Assembly: GCA_015499995.1 (NCBI GenBank) | Contig: JADNRV010000340.1 | Coordinates: 1-50,765 of the forward strand | Source: Flammula alnicola | Taxonomy: Eukaryota > Basidiomycota > Agaricomycetes > Agaricales > Strophariaceae | Reading direction: 5' to 3' | Length of the DNA: 50,765 nt | Part shown: piece by piece, positions 36,352-47,959 of the stretch | Position numbering within the stretch: position 1 is the first letter of the stretch | Layout: every line of letters starts with the position of its first letter | The notes under the pieces: generated by a model | Databases searched by the model: none | Told to the model about the DNA's origin: nothing | The model's input: the letters and a program-made list of their open reading frames with translations, nothing else | Translations under genes and position numbers: made by a program

Positions 36352-36806
36352 ATTGTCGTTGTTGAACGTTGAGATGCAGTCAAAGTTCAACTTCACGTTC
36401 AACGTTCAACACGTTCCAAGTTCAACATATGCGACCAAATTATTATTAGTAATCTAAATTTGGCCAGACCTGTCACGTGAAGTGTGCTATCTTGATACTG
36501 ACTTGGGTCTCCGGTCCGTTCCGGAATTTTCTTCTCGACTTCATTCTGAATCTAAGCAAGGCCCTTCATATTCGACGATTGATATGGCCGTTGAATGGCA
36601 AACATGCTCAAGTGTTAGCAACAGGGTATAGGTAACCTGTAGACAATTTCATATGGTGAGTCTCGAAGTCTTTTGTTTCCAACCGCGTCTCATACTGCAC
36701 TGCGAGTTCATGTTAATTACTGGTTTACAAGTTAAACAAATTACAAGTTGGAATACACTTAAGCACGGCCCCGAAACGACTTCGATATCTTCATAAATTC
36801 GGATCG
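36352..36806. other. Intergenic; left part upstream of SRA gene, right part duplicated FunK1 3' flank
   Basis: A tight cluster of GTTCAAC/GTTGAAC words lies at 36360-36430, just upstream of the SRA start. From about 36525 the sequence matches the reverse complement of the 3' flank of FunK1 copy 1. No gene was seen. Confidence 0.5.
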
Positions 36807-38435
36807 TCACTTTCTTCGGGTTATCATGCTATGCATGCTAGCAGCAGCCGGTTTCGTCCGTGGCGAGGGCTTGGATTCTACATTGTTAGGCGCGCTCTTT
36901 GTACGCTTCGCTGGGGGGTTCAGCGGCACCTCTTCGGCCTCCTCTTCAATAGGTGCCAAGGGGGGTTGGTAGGATTCCAGTTTCCTCTTCTTGCTTCCTG
37001 TAAGCCCGTATCCCTCCTTATCGTGGTCAGGCGTCCAGTCTTCTTTGTCCGGAAGGACTTTGCGTGTCTCTTCAAGGATATCAATAATATCCTGATACTC
37101 GATGTCGGTATTAATTTCCGGAAACATCTTTTTCCTCAATTTCTCGACGCAGGGCTTTAGATCTTCAAAATAGGGTGCAAACAATCTCAAGACGATGAGG
37201 TCGAAGGCGCCTGCCGAGGACGTCATAACTCCCGCTTTGCTGCGTCCGACTTGCCCGAAGGTTTTGGCAGCAATCCACGTCTTGATGTCTGTTTCCATAA
37301 TGTCGAAGTTCTGCCTCTCAGCGTTGTTAGGCCCTGCGTAATGCCAGCAGATCCAGAGCAACACATAGAAGAACGACTCCAAGTCGTGACGAGACTTCTG
37401 TTCCTCCCCATCTGGTAGTCCCATTAGCAGCTCAATGGCCATGAACGGCAGTGTTCCCTGTAAGATAATATTTAAGGTAAGTATCTAATTTCAATATGAC
37501 GAATATGTTTTCTTACGGTTCGGTGACCAACAGTGGCGGTGTCTCTGCCCAGTCCGTCTTCCCTCATGAGAGCGTAATCGAGATCAATGAGTATCCCCCT
37601 CCGCATCCGACTACTCTCCCCGGCGTCCGCGATCTGCAGTTGGATGGAAGACGCCTCTGAATCCCGTTCATCTGTAGAATTTGGCTCCGTCTCCTTCGGT
37701 AAAGTGGGTCGATACATCATTATGTTGTTCACGCTGATATCTCGATGTAGAATCTTGCTTTGTTCTACCAGTCGCCGATGGGCTGTTTAAAAGTTAGATA
37801 GCTAGACGAACACAACAGTAACTCAGCTCACCTTCAATGGCGTCGATCAGCACCGAAATCAATTCTTTCTTCGTCGAGAAATAAGGCAATCCCTGGGCGA
37901 GCGGGGTACTGACTATCCGGCGATGGGCTCGAATCTCCAGCTTCACGTACAAATCTCTGTCGTGGTAATTCTCAGCGTCAATCACTTCCCGGATATAAGC
38001 CGTCGTGTCATCATTGCCGTTAACCTGCACAATCTCCTCTGCGACTATATGTGCAATCCCCTCCAGGTCACCAGCCATTTTCATTATTTCGGGTTCGGTA
38101 AGGTCTCTGGAAAGGTCGGCCCAGGTGTTCTTGATCACACAGTAGGCGCCATCGAAGCTAGCCAGGCCAAATATACAAGCTGATGGGCCACTGCGGCACT
38201 GTGGCACGGTTTACGATGAAGGCGAATGGGAAAGGTAGTTCAACGTGCTTAAAGCGTTGGATATTGGGCGATGTCACGTTACCGCGCCGGACAATCAGGC
38301 ACATTCACTTTTGGAGGAACAGTTACAATGCAGATTAAGATTAGATGAGAACAAGATTAGAATTACAGTAACATATCGCTCAGTTAATCATCCACCTTTC
38401 CCGGGCATCTTGTGAATATACTTGTACATTTACAT
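36525..38435 (-). repeat. Inverted segmental duplication, copy 2 (internally deleted FunK1 block)
   Basis: Reverse-complement match to 26832-29740, including upstream flank, introns and 3' flank. About 1 kb of coding sequence is missing at a junction near 38165. Confidence 0.88.
36807..38207 (-). pseudogene. FunK1 kinase copy 2, N-terminal half deleted
   Basis: Exons about 37832-38165, 37517-37782 and 36807-37457 match FunK1 copy 1. The upstream flank (up to the CIFGL-encoding stretch) is joined directly to the segment encoding SFDGAYCVIKNTW. The normal start codon and some 320 codons are therefore gone. The first in-frame ATG is at 38084, after the nucleotide-binding Lys. The catalytic LHRDISVNN, LIDLDYAL and HDLESFFYVLLWIC blocks remain, and the C-terminal part reads through where copy 1 is frameshifted. 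Its C-terminus is shorter than that of copy 1 (stop after MITRRK). It is best called a pseudogene. Confidence 0.85.
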
Positions 38436-38449
38436 GGCTTATTCCTCTA

Positions 38450-39036
38450 GACGCCCAACTTCGTACCCTCGACGATGAGGAGAAGGCATTTTTTCGGAGA
38501 GGAACCAAGATCTCTGACAACGAAGAATTAAAGAAGCGTATTATTGCTGTACAGACTGAAGCATATCCGGTGAGTTCGATAGTTATGCACTAAAGGATAA
38601 TTCGCACTCAATTTATGTTCTTATGTTTTCCAATACCCTTATATTCGCATCTTTGAGTTTGCCAGGTCTGTTCATTTTGAATACTGTAAGGTTAATGTCA
38701 GCTTCCTCAGGACTGATCGTTTTCTCTTAGGTTACAGTTAGGCCGCCTCCCTGCATACGATGACCTACTCAAGCTTGGTAGGGAACGCAAAGGCGCCATA
38801 TTCACCGACCTTGGATGCTGTTGTTCGTATTATTTTTATTCATATATTTACCCTCGACGTTTCATTGATATCACCCTCATAGTTGGAAAGAATGTCAGGA
38901 AAGCTGTTCAAGGCGGCTACCTGCAGAGAAATGCCTGGCGTCGGATCTTCGTACCGTAATTACCGTCTCTTCATACACTATATTCCGCCCAAACTTCATC
39001 TAGGTCTCTGGGACTTCGGACACAGCATGTACGCCT
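38450..39036 (+). pseudogene. Decayed SAM-dependent methyltransferase-like gene
   Basis: Exon-like blocks occur in order: LDDEEKAFFRRGT and AVQTEAYP (38460-38572), YPYIRIFEFA (38630-38668), LPAYDDLLKLGRERKGA with DLGCC (38735-38825), then GKNVRKAVQGGY (38884-38922). They match the N-terminal half of a basidiomycete methyltransferase family in which DLGCCFGND is the SAM-binding motif. After GGY one base appears to be missing: CLASDLR continues in the next frame, LWDFGHSMYA appears in a further exon and then meets TAG at about 39034. The C-terminal half is absent. It is a degraded remnant rather than a working gene. Confidence 0.7.
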
Positions 39037-39883
39037 AGTTTTTGGTCTCTCAGAGATGGGTAACCAGAGGCAAAGCGTTTGATGTTGGAATAATTTGGAG
39101 GAATAAACATGATTTTGAGCTGTGAATTCCGAGGACCGTCTGTATAGAATCTACTTAAATATCTGTTCCGAGTGGTTGCTGTGAACGTTAAGCGTTGCAT
39201 TGAGGCGTTTACAAGACCGAGGTTACTTGTGGATGTGAGTATCATCTGACGTCGATGAAGTTAAGTAGCAGCGTCGTCCCGGAACAGGCCCGGCAAGGGC
39301 CCGGCTCCGCTTATGTGCATCGTATTAGCCGAGTGCCTTCTCACGAACTTCGTTCATTGCGACTCTCATGAGCCTCATTTAAGTAAGCATGCGAAACTTC
39401 GAAATGTATCCGTTGACAGCAATAATTAATCCTTTTCTCAGAGTACGTCTCCCAACTGGCATATTGGCAGAGCCAGCCCGAACTTGAACGTGATCCAACG
39501 ACGCACCACATGAACATCCTAGAAGATGAGAGATAGATTTGGAGGTGCTCGCGCATAAGCGTCATCGCCCTTTCTCGAAGGTTTTCACACATGAGTGAGC
39601 CAAGCGCGTGTTCTCTTGATAAAATGGCAAATTCTACTCACGCCGTTCGCCCTTTCCCAGAATCTACTCGCCGTATTGTCCTTCCTTTTCCATATTTCAA
39701 AAATCGACAAGACCAAGAAGCTCTCAGAATCTCCAGTGTTATCCCGGCGTGGTAGTGGAGATGTCTACTAGCTTGCTGCTTGGTGGGTAATTGGAGACGT
39801 CCGGAAACCAGAATACAATTCCCGGGCACCTATATGTAAGGTCGACAAACAATGCACGAAGAGATCACAGCGCAATTCTAGCC
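39037..39883. other. Intergenic, no supported gene
   Basis: Short open frames on the minus strand (39000-39245, 39341-39592) have no recognisable motif. Sequence just before 39884 is a plausible promoter for the PEBP gene. Confidence 0.4.
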
Positions 39884-40681
39884 ATGCTATTCCCCTCAGT
39901 TTCCATTATCCTCGCATTTTCTGCTTTTGCTTTTTCTCAAGACACTAGCTTGTCCGAAGTCAAAAGGGTTTTTGACCAGGCTCATGTAAGTTGAAACTCT
40001 TTATTCCGATTCTTGATGCTTAGATTTATTCTACGAACAAGATCCCAGGAAATATAAGCCTTACTTTCAATCCCAAAGCCTTATTGGAAGTGACTTTCCC
40101 TGAACCTGTTGGTAAATCGATTGTGCTGCACGCTGGTATTCAGCTTCCCAGAAATGGTATACACTGCTTCAGTCTATATCTCAATTACCTGCTCATAGTC
40201 TGTTACCAGCGACGGCCGGTCCTCCTAATTTCCGCGTCGTAGGGTCCGCAGGAAGAGGTCCTTTCGTAGTCGCCGCTGTTGACCTCGATGCTCCCACTCC
40301 CCAGACGCCAACGTCAGCTCAAATCCGGCACTTCTTAGGGGGAAACTTCTTCTTTGAATCTAGGAACTCCTTGCTTCTCACAAACACCACCCCCGCGCTT
40401 AGTCAATTCCGTCAACCTACTCCTCCTGCTGGATCTGACCCTCATCGGTATGGGCATAGTTCTGTAATATCCACATAACCTCGAATACCTTATTCATTTG
40501 ACATCTCTGTAGATATGTTTTCCTTCTCTTCGAGCAGTCAACGGCCTTCAACGGCCAGACTCTTGTCACGCCGGCCACTTCTATTGCAAATTTTAACATT
40601 AGCCAATTCGCTGGTGCAGTCGGACTTGGTCAACCCATTGGAGGGACATTTATGTTGGTTGGGCCGGATCCCTCGGCTTAA
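39884..40681 (+). CDS. Secreted PEBP-like protein (phosphatidylethanolamine-binding family)
   Basis: Exons 39884-39985, 40024-40156, 40210-40447 and 40513-40681 keep frame and give 213 residues. The start MLFPSVSIILAFSAFAFS is a clear signal peptide, so the protein is probably secreted. PEBP hallmarks follow: LEVTFPEP, GPFVVAAVDLDAPTPQTP (the DPDAP-like motif of the anion pocket) and PPAGSDPHRYVFLLF (the GxHR-like motif). NFNISQFAGAVGLG and GGTFMLVGPD close the fold. Extracellular PEBPs are common in basidiomycetes and their ligands are mostly unknown. The DLDAP in place of DPDAP is a small deviation. No break was seen. Confidence 0.9.
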
Positions 40682-42314
40682 GTGGTCCCATTTAGCCCTC
40701 ACTCGTATTAGAGGCGCCATTGTTGCGTATTGGCTCGGTCCCGCAGCCTTGAAATGAATGTATTCTGCCTCTTGAAAGTTGAAACGCCAAGTCGCACCGC
40801 TGCAGTCAGCCTCATTTGCAATGCATGACTGGAGACAGAGGTGAAACTAGTTTCGGCGCCGGCCGACACTTGATAGACTCGGTCTGCTTGCGTTTTAAGT
40901 ATCCCCTTCTGGATTGCTCTCATATCGTAGAACCTTGTTCACCTGCAGCTTACCCATTTCCACAGAATCGCTTCCCTTGAAATGTCAAAGGACGGGTGAA
41001 ATAAAGAAGAATTTAAAGAACAGACCCGTGCGTGGGTATCTTTAAATTTGATGAACTCAACCCAAGTACTGTCAACGGATTGATGAAGAGATGCAACGGA
41101 GATGTTGTGCTTCAGGCCGAAAACAAAACGATTGCGGGTCTCCGTCGTTCAAAGCTCATGCCCCGTTCGAACGTATTATGCAAGAATATCGATGTCCCTC
41201 AACCGTCAGATTAATCGACCGGCGAGGAGGAACTTGTGTACAGTTGCCAATTTATGCGCCTGCGAACTTGAAGCTTGTGAACACATCATGATCATGTCCA
41301 TCTTTTACAATGTTTGCTTCGCGTACCTATTTTATAGATAGTGATTCAAACCTCCAGTCTACCTCGAGTAGCCTTCACAAAGAGGTGACCGCCGTCGAGC
41401 CGCTTGGCAACTCGACTGGCTCGAGTGTGTCGGGCTGAGGCATTCATGCAATCTCGACCAAACCACCCTTCGAACAGAGGCGAGAAAAAATGTGAAATCT
41501 CGTTCTTCTCATTCCTGACTTCCGGAATAGTATCACGACAAAGAATTGCAACAATATATATATATACCGCCGACGTTACTCTCCATTATTATCTGCATGC
41601 CACGACGCTACCGCAATTGATAGAGGCGCAGCAAATAGCCACTTACGAGGATTGACGTCAACTTATCCGCGGATATTCCCAATGGCGCTACATAGCAAAA
41701 TGTATAACTAAACATTCTTATTCGCGAGCCCAAGTGCGATGGAAAGGTACTAACCGAGGTCTAGTGCCCCTTCTCAATGCTCAAGGGCGCCTGTGAGTCT
41801 ATTAACGCCCGGAATGAAGAATATGTTCGTTCCGTCAGAAATACTGATCCGTCCACGAACACCCATTCGTCAAAAGTACTCAGTGCTCGGCGAGCGCTCA
41901 AGCCGCTGGTAGTTAAGGCACCATTGTGGGCCTGCTCTCAGACTGACTGTTCAAACATTGATATCTACTCCGGATAATAAGGGATGCATAAGGGATGCAT
42001 AATTATGCCATGTCAGATTTTTACCGCCTTGGTCTGTGTTCCGGTAACATCATGCCCAGAATAGTTAAAGTCGGTGAATTCTACCCAAAGTACTGCAGTG
42101 CCCTCGAATCAGACGTCGGGTCTATTATTAGACGTTATTCAGAGTCGGGATATCCGAGGGCTGCGAGACAGATTTTGCGTTTGTTTGTGACCTGGGTGTC
42201 GAAACTAGCATTTCCTGACTCGACTAATAGGCCAGGGATGAGTAGATGCTGTACTTCATTGGGAGTATAAAAGGTACTTGGGTTTCGCAGTTTGAGAATC
42301 AGTACCCCGCAGCA
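40682..42314. other. Long intergenic region, nothing supported
   Basis: No exon chain or motif was recognised. CCAGGGATGAGTAGATG...GAGTATAAAAGG at about 42233-42275 is TATA-like (TATAAAAGG, about 45 bp before the next ATG) and is a plausible promoter of the GMC gene. Confidence 0.45.
42266..42274 (+). promoter_or_regulatory. TATA box of the GMC oxidoreductase gene
   Basis: TATAAAAGG lies about 45 bp upstream of the ATG at 42315, a short but usual fungal spacing. Assigned from sequence alone. Confidence 0.5.
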
Positions 42315-44647
42315 ATGCATTCTTCCTCTCTTTTATCATTCGTTCTCGCTTCTGTTCTTATTTCTCCATCCCTTGCCGTTACTATCACTCAAGCCTCGCA
42401 GTTAAAGACCAAAACATATGATTATATAATTGTTGGGGGTTCGTATGTCTCTACTGAAGCATATCGATTTGCTACTAACTTTGAGTAGCTGGAAACGCTG
42501 GACTGGTCGTCGCTAACCGCTTGACAGAGGACCCAAACGTTTCCGTACTCGTCCTCGAGGCGGGTGTCAGGTAATGCGATTTGCTTCACTCTCACCTCCT
42601 TATTTTGCCAAATTTTTTTATTTTCCTTCTAGTGACCAAGGGGTCCTTCCAGTTGAGGTACCTTTCTTGGGACCAACCGTAACTCCTAGTGAGCCCAACA
42701 TTTGGCATTTAATCTACCATCTATATGTGTTGAGCATAAATTGTGCAGATACACCTTGGGATTGGAACTATACTATAACAGCCCAACAGGGAATGGGGGG
42801 CCGAACATTCCCTTACCCTCGCGGAAAGATTTTGGGCGGGTCTAGTAGTGCGAGTAAGTGTGCAGCACGAAACTGAGGGATCTTCATAATAATTTTTTCG
42901 TACTTGTTAGACTATCTCTTCCATCAGTTCGGTACCGACGAGGACTGGAATAGGCTAGGATCCCTCTCAGGTGATTCTGGATGGACCTGGGCCAATATGA
43001 AGCAATACGTTCAAAAGGTTAGTTGATTCCACCAGAGTCGATGTTGCCCGGCGCTAATTGTCAACATTGCAGCACGAAAAGTTTGTACCTCCGGTTGATG
43101 GCCACAATACCACGGGTCAATTCATCCCATCGCTCCATGGTTTCAAGGGCGAAGTATCGGTCAGTCTTCCCGGAAATAACCAAACCATCGATCCTCTTGT
43201 CCTCCAAGCAACAAAGCAATTGGCGGAGTTTCCATTCAACGAAGACACAAGCGGTGGCGATCACAGTCTCCTCGGTATTGGTTTCCTCCAATCTTCCGCT
43301 GGTGGAGGTGTCAGAAGCAGTTCATCTACAAGCTACCTGGCCAACGCAAACGGTCGTCCGAATCTGACCGTCCTCATCGATGCTACTGTGGTGAAACTCC
43401 TCCAAACGGGAACTGGCCCCTCAGGCACCAAGGCATTCCGTAGCGTCCAATTCCAGAGCACACCCGGAACCGGAGCAACTCCAGCAGGTAAAATTACTTG
43501 GGACATTGTGAAGTAAATATCATTGATGATTTACCTAGGAGGACCAGTAACCACAGTCACAGCGCGCAAGGAAGTTATTCTCTCCGCTGGCTCCGTCGGG
43601 ACACCCCAGATTCTCCAACTTTCCGGCATCGGTAACAGCGCTGACCTCAAGAAGCTGAACATCAAGAGCACTATCGACAACTCTGACGTCGGAGAGAACC
43701 TGAGTGACCACACCTTGCTCCCCAACATTTTCAGCGTCCAGGGCGACCAAAGCTTCGACCATATCTTGAGGGACAGCTCCCTGACCCAGGACGCGTTGAG
43801 CCAATGGGTCCAGAACAAGACCGGAATGTTTGCAAACAACGTCGTCAACAACTTTGGTTTCGCACGAATTCCTAGCAATGCAACAATTTTCAAGACCATT
43901 AAGGATCCTGCTGCTGGCCCTAAATCTCCACACTGGGAACTCATCCTCTCAGTAAGTATTTTCCTATTCTTTAAAACATATCAGCTCTTACTAACCGCTT
44001 TGAACAGAACTTCTTCTTCAGCCCCGGCTTCTCCACACCTTCCACTGGAAGTTTTATGACCATCATAATTGTTCTCATCAGTCCAACTTCCCGTATGTCA
44101 TTGAATCTTATTGAATTTAACGGGTCCTAAGCACTTGATTCATCGTAGGTGGAACCGTGAAAATCAGGTCTACCAATCCTTTCGATCAGCCTCTCATTAA
44201 CCCCCAGTACTTGACAACTGACTTCGACATCTTCGCCATGCGCGAGGCTGTCAAGGCCATCAAGCGTCTCGCGGGTGCACCTGCCTTCTCCAACTACGTG
44301 ATTGGCCCCTTCGGCAACACCTTCCAACAGGCCACAACCGACGCCGCTATTGAATCGTACGTCAGGGGTCTTACTACGACCATCTTCCACCCTGTTGGAA
44401 CCGCTGCCATGTCGACATCCTCGTCCAAGAGCGGTGTGGTCGGCCCCGACTTGAAGGTGAAAGGGGCCGACGGCCTTCGCGTCATTGATGCATCTGTGTT
44501 CGTAAGTGACCTTCATAAATGAATGTTCTTTATAGAAGATTACCCCATTACATATAGCCCTTCATACCAAGTTGCCACACCCAAGGCCCTGTCTACCTTC
44601 TTGCGGAGAGGGCGTCTGATATCATCAAGAAGGAAGACGGTCTCTAA
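42315..44647 (+). CDS. GMC oxidoreductase, aryl-alcohol-oxidase-like, secreted
   Basis: Exons are about 42315-42438, 42486-42570, 42633-42688, 42749-42853, 42911-43017, 43073-43487, 43539-43951, 44008-44092, 44149-44501 and 44558-44647. A signal peptide (MHSSSLLSFVLASVLIS) precedes an FAD-binding YDYIIVGG. The GMC signatures are PRGKILGGSSSANYLFHQ and AGSVGTPQILQLSGIG. The C-terminal catalytic pair lies in IFHPVGTAAMS and SCHTQGPVYLLAERA. Such enzymes oxidise aromatic alcohols with O2 and supply H2O2 for lignin-degrading peroxidases outside the cell; this substrate is inferred. Intron 1, which cuts the FAD loop, does not restore frame with the best donor and acceptor, so that junction needs checking. 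The other junctions fit. Confidence 0.87.
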
Positions 44648-46254
44648 TTCGAGTCTAATTATCTTTACAATAGGGCTTCATATTGTAATCCTTCCTTACT
44701 CCGAGTCATCTCATTCCTTATATATATTTAGTAACTGGTTTTTATTATCTCCCGCCTTCGGGTTCATATTTATGTCCTTTCTGCACTGGTACCGGATATC
44801 TACCCCATATGATATCGTATCACCTTAGACCTTCCCTGGTGTCTTTTTATTCTGTATTACCATCTGTAACCATCCGTAGATATAGATGACACTCTCATCC
44901 ACCTCAAGTTGTTTGTTCACCAGAAATTTACTTAATACTCGAAGTAAATTCCATACCAGGTTGTGTGGCGTCAATTCAGAGTCAGGCGCATCTAAAGCTT
45001 TACAATGGTAAAGCCATTTATCTTGAAATTGGCAAGGAGAGGGACTCCGAGTCGACGAGAATGCATATGATAAAGTACATCTTCTTTTCGCCTAGTATAG
45101 GCAAAGGCCACATTAACTGATACTATACTCTAGCGCTATGACTTGGCAAGTGACCCACATTGCTCACAATGCATGGGAAATCGACTCTGCAGGCACCCTG
45201 TCGAAGTTGGTGCAAAACTTGAAGTAAGTCGTCCGAAGCTATCAAATGCGCCCAAAGACGAAGATGACCTGATCAGATCCAAAAACTCCTGCAACCCCCA
45301 ACCTCCGAATAATGCGTCATCAGAAGCTCGTTCCATTCCTGACAAAAGAAGAGTGGTCCTTGATGGCGTGGTATTCAGACTCCAAGGGGCATATCAACAT
45401 GACCGATTCGCGCTCCAAGATGAGGGTGACTCTCAACGGGGTCCATTGTAACCCCGTTGGATTGTGATGCACCCGCATATGATCCCCCCACCCCAGGCCC
45501 CTCAGACCAAATACATTGCCACCACCGCCAATGAAATCTGACGACACTCTACGCAGGCATACGACGCGGCGTCTTTCTCCGTGAGAAGTAGGTATGAAGT
45601 TGGAGGGTTAGGGGAAGACGAAGAGAGAACCGATGCTGCGTGCACAAGATACATGATTGGCCGAACGCGAGACTGCACCAGCTGGACAGTGCTGAGTGGA
45701 CAGGAAGGTTGAAACATTTCAGTAGACGCGTCTAACGCAAGTAAAATTCGGTGGTATACATAGCGTGAGAAATTGCCCTTTCACGTGCCAACCTGCCTTT
45801 CTGGGAAATCTCACCGCAACGCATCTGTCCCTGCAGGCTTTCTTGCCTTCTTTCGCTTTGCTTTCGCTTCTTCCTTACCTTTTTTTGATACACCTCAGAA
45901 GACGTGGAACAAACACAGATAAATCAGGAAAAGAGGCTATGATGATAGGGGCATAGATATTATGCCTGATAATTTCTTTGTGCGCCATAGAAAGTCGAAC
46001 AGTCCAAGCCACACAGGCGCAGTGCGCTCGATGGACTTGCAATTATGCCCATGTCCTTGCGAAGGGGAGAGGAAGAAATCGAACAAGTCGATATGTATAA
46101 TACCGACTGCAGCAGAAACCGGAAGCAATTGTCCCAATCTTTCTCCAGATGACTCGCAGCCTGGGCGTCTATTTATATTTGGCCCTTCACTACTAAATTT
46201 CGTTCCTACCATCTCGCCATTTTCCACCACCACTGAGATTTCTCAATCAGGAAA
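44648..46254. other. Intergenic region; one doubtful small ORF
   Basis: An ATG at 45137 opens about 29 codons (MTWQVTHIAHNAWEI...). An open stretch at about 45300-45471 in another frame ends VTLNGVHCNPVGL and looks protein-like, but no intron with matching phase joins the two. It may be a decayed small gene. Nothing else is supported. Confidence 0.35.
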
Positions 46255-46893
46255 AGGCCCGACAGGATGTCGTTCTTCCTCTATCTAAGCCCATCAACTT
46301 GAAAGGAATAGATGGTCAGGAGATACACGAGATTCCTATTCCGAACAACACGAATGTCGTTGTTGGAATACTGGAGGCGAACCGCAACCCTGAGATCTGG
46401 GGGCCGGACTCTTATGAATGGAAGCCTGAACGGTGGCCGGACCCTTTGCCCGACACCGTGGCTGCTGCACATGTTCCTGGTATATATTCGGACCTGTACG
46501 TCCTTTTATGCATTCAGATTTATGCTCAAGTAATTTATTACTAGTCATGTAGGACGACGTTCATCGGCGGAGGAAGGGCGTGCATGTAAGGCTTCCCGTG
46601 ATAGATTGTTGTCGTCTCTAAATCATTTCCGGGATTCCAACAATGGATTCAAATTCTCCCAACTGGAAATGAGCAAGTTCTATTCATTATTCTTGAATGT
46701 TTTATCTGGCTAACAGTGATATTAAACTTTACATTCAGAAGTGGCACTTTCGCTCCTCGTCGATTTCTTTCGATTTTCTCCCTCAGATAAGGAGATATTC
46801 TGGCAGATGAATGCAGTTTCATCGCCAACCTTAGCGAAGCTAAGCACAGACGCGCATTCTCAGCTTCCTCTCATCGTTGAACGTGCAGCATAA
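46255..46893 (+). pseudogene. Cytochrome P450, 3' fragment
   Basis: Only the last third of a P450 gene is present. It begins inside ARQDVVLPLSKPI, passes EIHEIPIPNNTNVVVG and NRNPEIWGPDSYEWKPERW, then the heme loop FIGGGRACI with the Cys ligand, and ends PLIVERAA. The region upstream has no P450 sequence, so the substrate-binding part, the I-helix and ExxR are missing. The acceptor of the intron after the heme Cys reads CAACAA where the related copy has GACAG, so normal splicing is lost. It matches 49918-50537 in direct orientation. Confidence 0.85.
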
Positions 46894-47959
46894 CTCGTCG
46901 CTCATATAGGTGCATTCATGTAGCTTCATTGTTCAAGTAGCCAGGGGATGTTTTAATGTTTGGTCTAATCTGTCAGTCTTTGAGATGTGTTGGCCCATCG
47001 ACATGTATGATCATCTGGCACTGCGGCCCTGCCGACTACTAAGTCTTTGATGGTCAGCGCTCAGCAAGTTCACGGATTGGTCTACTTACCGTCTAAGTAC
47101 TACTAAGCAACTACTAATGTAGTACGGTACGGAGCGAAAAAGAGGTCATTATCGCCCAACAATTACAAGCATAGCCAAGCATACCATAACATCAAAACGG
47201 GTTTTCGCTTCATTAGCCGCGGGGATATCAATCTATCTCTTCGCCGACGTCTTTCAAGGCCTTGCACAAATTTCTGGAACTCGACGATTCTCCAAAATTA
47301 CCAAGCCTACGGAAGATTTTTACCCGGCTCCTCAGTCCAACCGCGTCATCATAACTTTGTCAGTTGAAAGATTCAGAGACGGGAGGTTCCTAAATTTCTC
47401 ACCAACTTCACATCTTCGACTTCTCCAACACCTAAACTCCTGGCTGCTCGTCATCAGCAATCGGTCATTGTCTCACGAGAGTCTTCTGACCTCGTCTCGT
47501 TGTCAAGCCGTCTCTCAGCCATGTGCCAGACTGGGGAATGTCTGACGATCTGCATCTGTAACTGGTCATTGAAAGTACCACTTTCAGGAATAATTTACCC
47601 ATCCTCCGGATTTATCCTGTGCGAGCTCTAGTCCATATTCCTGCAAATCGTGGAACTATCACGCGACTCGCCATTTTTTGGACGAATATAGACTTGGCTC
47701 ACCAACGTGAAGTCACCCATAAGCTCGCCTGTCAAATGTCGCGGAACGGAAATACCCCTCTGAATCTACAACGTAGACAAAAACTAGTCATCTATCCGGT
47801 TTTCCAAGGACTTGGTCGATTTTAAAGGTTCTGAAGCCAATTTTTTCTCATGGGTTTGAGAACGCGTGTAAATGCGCATATCAGGACCGTGAGACCACTT
47901 TAGCTCAACCCACTTTGATAAACTCATATCTGTACCTCTTGTCGTCTTTCCCACCTAAG
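46894..47959. other. Intergenic region between the P450 copies
   Basis: No gene was recognised. The last ~150 bp are the presumed promoter of the near-full-length P450 copy. Confidence 0.4.

Noticed and set aside
45137..45471. Small secreted-type gene
   Set aside because: The two open pieces cannot be joined by an intron of matching phase, and no family was recognised; kept only as a note in the intergenic entry.
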